From assembly GCF_900105785.1 (NCBI RefSeq), contig NZ_LT629799.1:4154001-4218000 (forward strand): a DNA stretch of 64,000 bases, read 5' to 3'. Positions 58,562 through 64,000 of this stretch are shown here, one piece after another. This stretch comes from Microlunatus sagamiharensis. GTDB taxonomy: Bacteria; Actinomycetota; Actinomycetes; Propionibacteriales; Propionibacteriaceae. The number at the start of each line of letters is the position of its first letter. Positions within the stretch are counted from its first letter, which is position 1. The notes below the pieces were generated by a model that made no database searches, was not told where the DNA came from, and saw only the letters and a program-made list of their open reading frames with translations. The position numbers were made by a program, and so were the translations under genes.

Positions 58562-59821
58562 TCAGCGCAGCGGCGTGGTGAGCCCCAGCGGGTCGTAGAG
58601 GCAGGCGTCGCGGGCGGCCAGCACGGCCCCGGCCGCGACGGGCGGCTCGGCCTCGTCGGTGACGAGGATGCGGGTGTCGGCGTACGGGCCCTCGTGCACG
58701 CGGGCCCGCAGCTGGCGGTCGAGCGCCGGCAGCAGGAAGGGGGCCAGCCGACCGAGGTAGCCGCCGAGGACGACCGCGTGCGGGTTCACCGAGCCCACGA
58801 CGTCGTCGACCGCGCGGCCGAGGGCGGACCCGGCCTTCTCGAGGGCCTCGACCACCCGGGTGTCACCCGCGTTGGCCGCGTCCACGAGCAGCGACAGGGC
58901 CGCGTCGGGGTCGGTGACGACGAGCTCGGCCGCGGCCTCCTCGTCGTGGAGCCCGGCCTGGACCAGCAGCTCCTGGACGCGGATCACCGAGTTGAGGCAG
59001 CCGTGACGCCCGCACCAGCACCGGGTGCCGTCGAGCTGCACGTGGAGGTGGGCCAGGTCGCCCGCGCCGCCGCCGGCGCCGCGGAAGATCTCGCCGTTCA
59101 CGACGAGGGCGCTGCCGACCTCGCTGACGCCGCCGAAGTACGCGGCCACCGTGGACGACGCGTCGCTCAGCAGGCTGCGGGCGGCGAAGAGGCCGGCGAG
59201 GTGGAAGTCGGAGGAGAGCCCGACGCTGACGTCGGGCAGCCCGGCGTCGGCCAGCGCGGAGCGCACGGCCTTGCCGACGCCCACCCCGTCCCAGCCGAGG
59301 GCGCGCGAGGAGACCGACTGGCCGTCGGTGGCGACGTAGCCCGGGACGGCGATCTCGACGGCGACGAGCTGCTGACCCTCGGGCACGTTCGGGAGCTGCG
59401 CGACGATGACGTCGGCCAGCACGGCCGCGCCGTCGTGGTGCTCGGCGAAGACCGCCTCGGCGGTCTCCTGCCACAGATCGGTGCCGCCGACGGTGGCGCC
59501 GCGGACGTGGACGCGCTCGACCTCGACGTGCACGCCCATGACGCACCACGGCTCGCCGTCGAGGGCGATCGGGCGGGTGGGCCGGCCGGCACCGGGACGG
59601 CGGATCGGGTCGAGCTCGGCGACGAGGCGGCGGGCCCGGAGGTCGCCCACCAGGTCGGTCATCGTGGACACGCCCAGCCCGCACCCGCGGGCGGTGTCGT
59701 GCCGGCTGCTGGCACCGTGGTCGCGGAGGAACCGGAGGATCGCGGTGAGGTTGCTCTGCCGCAGCTCCCCCGAGCCGCCGCCGCGCGAGAGGCCGTCCTT
59801 GAACCCCGTCGCCTCGGCCAT
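58562..59821 (-). CDS. ROK-family (NagC/XylR-like) transcriptional regulator
   Basis: This is a 419-residue regulator. The N-terminal winged helix-turn-helix (LRQSNLTAILRFLRDHGASSRHDTARGCGLGVSTMTDLVGDLRARRLV, residues ~19-66) precedes a ROK sugar-kinase-like domain with the zinc motif CWCGRHGC. The ATP-phosphate motif DxGGT of true ROK kinases is replaced (MGVHVEVERVHV), so it is a regulator, not a kinase. ATG 59821 is preferred because CAGGGA lies ahead of it; ATG 59836 is possible and more upstream frame is shadow. The effector sugar is unknown. Confidence 0.88.
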   Translation of the reverse strand: MAEATGFKDGLSRGGGSGELRQSNLTAILRFLRDHGASSRHDTARGCGLGVSTMTDLVGDLRARRLVAELDPIRRPGAGRPTRPIALDGEPWCVMGVHVEVERVHVRGATVGGTDLWQETAEAVFAEHHDGAAVLADVIVAQLPNVPEGQQLVAVEIAVPGYVATDGQSVSSRALGWDGVGVGKAVRSALADAGLPDVSVGLSSDFHLAGLFAARSLLSDASSTVAAYFGGVSEVGSALVVNGEIFRGAGGGAGDLAHLHVQLDGTRCWCGRHGCLNSVIRVQELLVQAGLHDEEAAAELVVTDPDAALSLLVDAANAGDTRVVEALEKAGSALGRAVDDVVGSVNPHAVVLGGYLGRLAPFLLPALDRQLRARVHEGPYADTRILVTDEAEPPVAAGAVLAARDACLYDPLGLTTPLR

Positions 59822-60272
59822 ACGTATCCCTGCCATGAGATTGAACTTTAACCGTTGAAACAGAAACGGACGGCTGTTGGGAAACCCTGTGTGAATCTTG
59901 ACGGAACCCGAACCTGGCAACGCTTTTCTCCCGTCAGCCCGGTCGGTCGTGCGCGAGACGTCTCGCGCACCGGAACCCCTGGTCACAGCCCGATAACGAC
60001 AAATCCACGCCTGGTCTGAGAGCCCACGGTCCTGATGCTCGGCCTCCTCTCAGACTGTCTCACGTCCGCGACCCGCGGCGTGCGGAGCGGTGCGGGAGCC
60101 CGCACGGGACGACCCGCACCCGCCCGCACCGCCCGCACCCACCGACCCATCGCGTCGACCCCGGCCGGCCGGCGGCCCCCGATCCTCGTCGCCGGCCGTG
60201 CCGTTCGGTCCCCGCCACTAGGGTTCTCGTGCGCCGGCGCCGGACCGGCCCTGCAGCAGGGAGCCCGCCCCC
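59822..60272. promoter_or_regulatory. Divergent regulatory gap with a perfect 22-bp palindrome
   Basis: This 451-bp gap holds no convincing gene. It contains an A+T-rich promoter patch just before the ROK gene (around 59836-59905), a perfect 22-bp palindrome at 59949-59970 (half-site GTGCGCGAGAC), and a 9-bp inverted repeat GTCTGAGAG/CTCTCAGAC at 60014-60022 and 60047-60055. The palindrome is a good operator candidate for the ROK regulator or for the methyltransferase gene at 60273. Confidence 0.55.
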
Positions 60273-61025
60273 GTGACCGTCCTCGGTTCCGACCTCGACA
60301 CCGCCGACGTGCCCGACGCCTTCACCGAGGCCGCGTCACGCTACGACCGGATGGTGTCGCTGAACCCGGGCTACCACCGCCACCTGCGCTCCGCCGCGGA
60401 CGCGCTGCTGGAGACCCTCGACACGCACCGGCCCCTGCGCCTGGTCGACCTGGGCTGCGGCTCCGGCGCCTCCACCCGCGCGCTGCTCGCCGTCGCCCGG
60501 CGCCTGCGGGCCACGGTGCGCGTGACCGGGGTGGACGCCTCGGCCGGGATGCTCGAGCAGGCCCGGGCGAAGCGCTGGCCCGAGGGCGTCGACTTCCGCG
60601 AGGGCCTGGCCCAGGACCTCGGGGTGCACCGGGCCGCCTGGGGCCTCGAGGCCCCGGTGGACGGCGTCCTGGCCGCGTACCTCTTCCGCAACGTCGCCGA
60701 GCGCGACGAGGCGCTGGCCGACGTCGCCGACCTCGTCGCCGACGGCGGGACGCTCGTCGTGCAGGAGTACTCGGTCGCCGGCTCGCCCGTCGCCACGGCG
60801 ATCTGGACCGTGGTGTCGTGGGCCGTCGTCATCCCGCTGAGCTGGATCACCTCCCGCCAGACCCGGCTCTACCGCTACCTGTGGCGCAGCGTGCTCGAGT
60901 TCGACTCCGTGCAGACCTTCGTCGACCGGTTGTACGCGGCCGGCTTCGTCGACGTCGAGGTCCGGACGGTCCCGGGCTGGCAGCAGGGCATCCTCCACAC
61001 GTTCCGCGCGCGGAAGCCTGCGTGA
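60273..61025 (+). CDS. UbiE/COQ5-like SAM-dependent methyltransferase
   Basis: This 250-residue methyltransferase opens with DAFTEAASRYDRMVSLNPGYHRHLR and has motif I LVDLGCGSGASTRALL (about residues 56-71), VTGVDASAGMLEQAR (motif II) and LVADGGTLVVQEY (post-motif). Near the C-terminus, SWAVVIPLSWITSRQTRLYRYLWRSV may be a membrane-associating helix, suggesting a lipid or isoprenoid substrate. GTG 60273 has GGGAG upstream. Similar genes lie beside Rieske DUF5914-like proteins in actinobacteria; here one is found at 62993, with a phosphatase gene between. Confidence 0.84.
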   Translation: MTVLGSDLDTADVPDAFTEAASRYDRMVSLNPGYHRHLRSAADALLETLDTHRPLRLVDLGCGSGASTRALLAVARRLRATVRVTGVDASAGMLEQARAKRWPEGVDFREGLAQDLGVHRAAWGLEAPVDGVLAAYLFRNVAERDEALADVADLVADGGTLVVQEYSVAGSPVATAIWTVVSWAVVIPLSWITSRQTRLYRYLWRSVLEFDSVQTFVDRLYAAGFVDVEVRTVPGWQQGILHTFRARKPA

Positions 61026-61279
61026 CCTCGTCCCGCCCCTGCACCTCCTGAAGGGCCCGTTCGACCCCTGACCCGGTCCGAGGGCCTGGTCCACGCCCCC
61101 GAGCCTGTCGAAGGGCCCCGGAGTGGTCGGTGCTCCTCCGTACCGTCAGGGTGCGTGGACGCGCTTGGCGGCCCGGTGCAGGCGGGACGCAGAAGGCCCC
61201 GGAGGACCGGCACCCGGTACGGCTCGGGGCCGGCCTCTCCGAGGCCTGTCGTCAGCTCAGGGGGCGTACCCCCGGTCGG
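61026..61279. other. Intergenic stretch with a common extragenic repeat motif
   Basis: No gene is seen. GAGCCTGTCGAAGGG (61101-61115) matches a short motif that recurs between genes in many high-G+C genomes, and CCTGAAGGGCCCGTTCGAC just before it looks like a decayed copy. Inverted repeats at about 61196-61240 could be the terminator of the phosphatase gene on the minus strand. Confidence 0.45.
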
Positions 61280-62719
61280 TCAGCCCTTCGCGGGCGTCTT
61301 GAGGCCCAGCGCGCGGGCGATGGTGAAGTGCAGGTCGGTCTGGTCGGTCAGGCCGACGACGTTCGCGGCCTGCGGGCCGTAGCCGGCGATGCGCACCTGG
61401 GTGCCGGTGTGCTCCTGGCTGCCACCCTCGGGCGCGGTGCCGTAGCTCAGCGTCATCGGGGCCTGGTCGGCGGTCTCCAGGGTGACGGTGAGGCCCGGCG
61501 TGCTCGTGCCGGTCTCGACGATCTGGCTCGTGTGGCCGTGGTCGGCCGTCACGAACACGCTCGTGTTGCCGTCGCGCTTGGCGAAGTCGAGGGCGACCTT
61601 GACCGCCTGGTCGAAGGCGACGGTCTCACCGATCTGGCCGCAGGCGTTCGCGGCGTGGTCCTGCTTGTCGATGCTCGCGCCCTCGACCTGGAGGAAGAAG
61701 CCCTTCTTGTTCTTCAGCAGGTCGATCGACTTCTGCGTCATCGCGGCGAGCTGCGGCTGGGTGGCCGGCAGGTCCGGGTTCGGGGTGCAGCGCACCGCGT
61801 CCTTCGTCGCGCCGTCCTTGGTCGCAGCCGGCCCGGCCCACTGCACGGGGAGGTTGCCCGAGGCGAAGAGGCCGAGGACCGGCTTCTTCTGGTCGGCCTT
61901 CTTGATCGCGGCCAGCTCGGCGTCGGTGCGCACGACCTGGTAGCCGCGCACCTGGGCCTGCTGCGCCAGCGTCAGGTCCTTGAAGCGACCGGCGGTGGCC
62001 GTCTCGGCGAAGGTCTTCTCACCGCCGCCCATGGTGATGTCGGCGCGCGTCTTCAGCAGCTGCTCGGTGATCGAGCCGGCGCCGCCGTTCTCGAGGGCGT
62101 TGGTCGGGCAGGTCTTGGTGGTGGCGACGGGGCCGTAGCAGGAGCGGGCCGTCACGTGCGCGCCCTCGACGGCGGGCGTCGCGTCCTGGATCTCGGAGGT
62201 GGTGATGTTGCCCGTCTTGAGGCCGCGCTTCTTGGCGAGCTCGAGCAGGGAGACCTGCCGCTCACCCTTCACGTCGACGGAGATGGCGCCGTTGTAGGTC
62301 TTGGTGCCGGTCGCCCAGCCGCTCCCGCTGGCCGCGGAGTCGGTGACGTAGTCGGGCCGCCCGGTCTCCTGGTCCAGCGAGAACGTCGTGTACTGCCCCG
62401 TCAGCGGGAGCCCGTCGATGCCGGGGAAGCGGCCGTCGGCGCCGAACTGGTAGTTGCGCGCCGAGGTGATCTCGGAGTCGCCCATGCCGTCGCCGATCAG
62501 CAGGATCACGTTCTTGGCCTTGCCGCCCTCGACGGCGTTGCGCACCTTCTTCGTCTGGTCGCCGTCCAGGCGGGTGGCACCGCCGTGCGTGGCGAGCTGG
62601 GCCGGCGACGTCACGGCGGGACCGGCGACGGCGACGCCGGCGGTGAAGGCGAGGCCGGTGGTGGCCAGGCCCACGACGAGCGCGCGTGCGCCCGGCCGCG
62701 GGAGGGAGAGCTTGGGCAT
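61280..62719 (-). CDS. phoA: Secreted alkaline phosphatase
   Basis: This is a 479-residue exported phosphomonoesterase of the PhoA superfamily, releasing phosphate from organic phosphates outside the cell. It has a signal peptide ([33 protein letters not shown]), metal-binding Asp77 in [10 protein letters not shown], nucleophile Ser128 in TDSAASG, and zinc/magnesium ligands in [24 protein letters not shown] and SQEHTGTQV. Length is typical. ATG 62719 follows AAGGGG. A PHO box about 70-95 bp upstream predicts induction by PhoP under phosphate limitation. Confidence 0.94.
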   Translation of the reverse strand: MPKLSLPRPGARALVVGLATTGLAFTAGVAVAGPAVTSPAQLATHGGATRLDGDQTKKVRNAVEGGKAKNVILLIGDGMGDSEITSARNYQFGADGRFPGIDGLPLTGQYTTFSLDQETGRPDYVTDSAASGSGWATGTKTYNGAISVDVKGERQVSLLELAKKRGLKTGNITTSEIQDATPAVEGAHVTARSCYGPVATTKTCPTNALENGGAGSITEQLLKTRADITMGGGEKTFAETATAGRFKDLTLAQQAQVRGYQVVRTDAELAAIKKADQKKPVLGLFASGNLPVQWAGPAATKDGATKDAVRCTPNPDLPATQPQLAAMTQKSIDLLKNKKGFFLQVEGASIDKQDHAANACGQIGETVAFDQAVKVALDFAKRDGNTSVFVTADHGHTSQIVETGTSTPGLTVTLETADQAPMTLSYGTAPEGGSQEHTGTQVRIAGYGPQAANVVGLTDQTDLHFTIARALGLKTPAKG

Positions 62720-62781
62720 GAGGTGCCCCTTCGTCTGGACGCTCCTGCCCCGTGCAGGAGACGCATAGCGATCTGATCCAC

Positions 62782-62814
62782 CGGCGCAGAACGCGAGGTG
62801 AACGCCGGGTGAAC
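62782..62814 (-). promoter_or_regulatory. PHO box (PhoP site) of phoA
   Basis: Read on the minus strand, three 11-nt direct repeat units occur in phase: GTTCACCCGGC, GTTCACCTCGC and GTTCTGCGCCG. The first two carry the perfect PhoP core GTTCACC known from Streptomyces. A -10 candidate TATGCG lies at 62767-62762, about 18 nt after the third core, as expected for an activating site overlapping the -35. A 7-bp hairpin (62742-62760) follows in the leader. Confidence 0.85.
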
Positions 62815-62992
62815 CCCCGGGCCCGATCGGCGCAACACTGAGAGCGCGCTGTCACGCGCCTGTGGTGACGCTGTCGATCACCGGGACCGGCCGACCCGGC
62901 GCGGGTGATCTTGGGCAGACTCAGATCAACAGGGTTGTCCACAGCCTGAGGACGAGACGCACGTCACCGATCCGGAGACCGGCGGGGAGCGG

Positions 62993-63985
62993 TCAGCCCG
63001 GGAACTCGCCCCGGCTGCGGAGCTCGTAGCGCCGCTCGGCGTAGTCGCGGTCGTCCACCCAGAGCTGGCGCGCGGTGCGCTTGATCATGGGGATGAGCAG
63101 GGGGGCGGCGAGGTTGGCGATCTTGAAGCCCTTGCGGTCGCTGTACGCGATCGTCGCCTCCGTGATCATGGTCAGCGGCCGGCCCTCGGCGTCGACCCCG
63201 AGCGGGGTCGCGTGCGTCTCCACGACGCTGCCGGCGCCCTCGCCGTCGGTGATCGTCATCACGATCGTGCGCGGGTCGGGGCAGGTGAACTCCGCGCGCA
63301 CCGGCACGCCGAAGGTCTTGTTGATCCGGAACGTCACGTCCACGACGAGGCACGCGGGCGTGCTGGCGGCGTCGTCGACGACGAGGTGGCTGAAGGCGTA
63401 CGGGTGGAACCACGCGCCGTGCCACGGGTCGAGGCGGTTGGCGATCACGTCCTGCGGCTCGCAGACCGCCGGCTCGGAGATCACCGCGGCCACCGAGCCG
63501 TCGGCCGGCGGCCGGACCGGCAGCGTCGGCCGGTCGGTCGCGGCCTCGCCCTCGGTCGGCAGCCCGACCCAGATGAGGACGCCGTCGTCGTGGGTGCGGT
63601 ACGGGCTCCAGGTGCGGTCGCCCTCGCGGGTGAGCGCGAGGCCGTGCCAGCGGCAGTACATCGTCCCGTCGATCACCGGGCAGCGGTCCATCAGGGCGCC
63701 GAGGTGCGGGCAGGAGCCCGGTCCGGCGACCAGTCCGCCGTGCTCGTCGCGCCAGAAGACGACCTCGCGGCCGGCGATCGTGCGCGTGACCGACTCCGTG
63801 CGCCCGACGTCGGCGCTGACGCCGGCGACGAACCAGCCGCCGCCGTTCTGCGTCTGGGAGAGGTCGAGGGACGCCCCGATGCGCGAGGGCCGGGCGAGGC
63901 GCCAGGTCTCGCTCATCTTGTCCTCGCGCGGCTGCGGGACCCGCTCGAGCGGGACGCGGGGCGGCGTGCGGCCGGCCACGGGCAC
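62993..63985 (-). CDS. Rieske [2Fe-2S] oxygenase-like protein (DUF5914-like), possibly partial at the window edge
   Basis: This protein has at least 330 residues. The Rieske centre ligands are in CPHLGALMDRCPVIDGTMYCRWHG (C-x-H and C-x-x-H), within residues ~88-118. The C-terminal ~200 residues form a separate domain with DPWHGAWFHPYAFSHLVVDD, resembling actinobacterial DUF5914 proteins linked to carotenoid or isoprenoid genes. No canonical 2-His-carboxylate iron motif is evident. The frame is open to the window end, so the start may be GTG 63985 or beyond; ATG 63916 with GAGGAC upstream would cut off the PRVPLERVP segment that looks native. Confidence 0.75.
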   Translation of the reverse strand: MPVAGRTPPRVPLERVPQPREDKMSETWRLARPSRIGASLDLSQTQNGGGWFVAGVSADVGRTESVTRTIAGREVVFWRDEHGGLVAGPGSCPHLGALMDRCPVIDGTMYCRWHGLALTREGDRTWSPYRTHDDGVLIWVGLPTEGEAATDRPTLPVRPPADGSVAAVISEPAVCEPQDVIANRLDPWHGAWFHPYAFSHLVVDDAASTPACLVVDVTFRINKTFGVPVRAEFTCPDPRTIVMTITDGEGAGSVVETHATPLGVDAEGRPLTMITEATIAYSDRKGFKIANLAAPLLIPMIKRTARQLWVDDRDYAERRYELRSRGEFPG

Positions 63986-64000
63986 GGCGGGCGGCGACGG

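Noticed and set aside
58562-59821. Sugar kinase role for the ROK protein
   Set aside because: The ATP-phosphate motif DxGGT is missing and a DNA-binding domain is fused at the N-terminus.

Overview
The window is very G+C-rich DNA with dense, mostly short-gap or overlapping genes (GTGA, ATGA and TGATG junctions), many GTG starts and a lysine-rich TopA tail. This is typical of a high-G+C actinobacterium. The gene order (tad pilus genes, proton pyrophosphatase, topA, tmk, holB, ricT, TAP-type lipoprotein hydrolase, tRNA-Thr) and the general gene style suggest Propionibacteriales/Nocardioidaceae. That placement is inference, not something the sequence proves.

Layout. 0.3-1.1 kb: a methyltransferase. 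1.5-6.9 kb: a tad/Flp pilus operon (Ssd/CpaE-like ATPase, TadA, TadB, TadC, a DUF4244 pilin-like peptide and two TadE/G-like pseudopilins) with a perfect TGTGA-N6-TCACA site upstream. 7.0-9.4 kb: hppA, a K+-independent H+-pyrophosphatase, and its terminator. 9.6-12.0 kb: an acyl-CoA-synthetase-like fragment coupled to a PrmC-like methyltransferase. 12.1-22.0 kb: topA, a degenerate CYTH/CHAD protein, tmk, holB, a BLUF photoreceptor, ricT, a TAP-type lipoprotein peptidase and membrane proteins. 22.65 kb: tRNA-Thr(CGT). 22.8-27.2 kb: accessory redox and hydrolase genes with a TetR regulator. 27.4-30.7 kb: two secreted proteins; the second is an LAXTG-anchored, cysteine-paired repeat protein that is frameshifted here. 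30.2-33.9 kb: a second TetR, a Gfo/Idh/MocA oxidoreductase with a TIM-barrel sugar isomerase, and a lipoprotein.

34.0-47.0 kb is the main catabolic locus. A nine-gene minus-strand operon (EltD-like dehydrogenase, TIM-type isomerase, DUF2291, ABC ATPase, permease, binding protein, DhaK/DhaL-type kinase, RpiB-type isomerase, second EltD-like dehydrogenase) diverges from a SorC-family regulator and an FGGY kinase. The set matches the erythritol/threitol pathway known from Mycobacterium smegmatis: tetritol to L-erythrulose, L-erythrulose 1-phosphate, D-erythrulose 4-phosphate, then D-erythrose 4-phosphate. The product enters the pentose phosphate pathway, and a glucose-6-phosphate dehydrogenase gene lies just beyond.

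47.0-64.0 kb: a PadR regulator, zwf, a DUF1707 protein, a GNAT protein, the molybdate operon (TOBE regulator, modABC), a VOC protein, Nei-type DNA glycosylase, a membrane-anchored GH15-like enzyme, an OhrR-like regulator with its inverted repeat, an SRPBCC protein, a methyltransferase, a ROK regulator, another methyltransferase, an alkaline phosphatase with a clear PHO box, and a Rieske protein (DUF5914-like) running to the window edge.

A recurring feature is a TANNNT hexamer 6-8 nt before the start codon, implying many leaderless transcripts. I found no transposons, CRISPR arrays, rRNA or convincing prophage.
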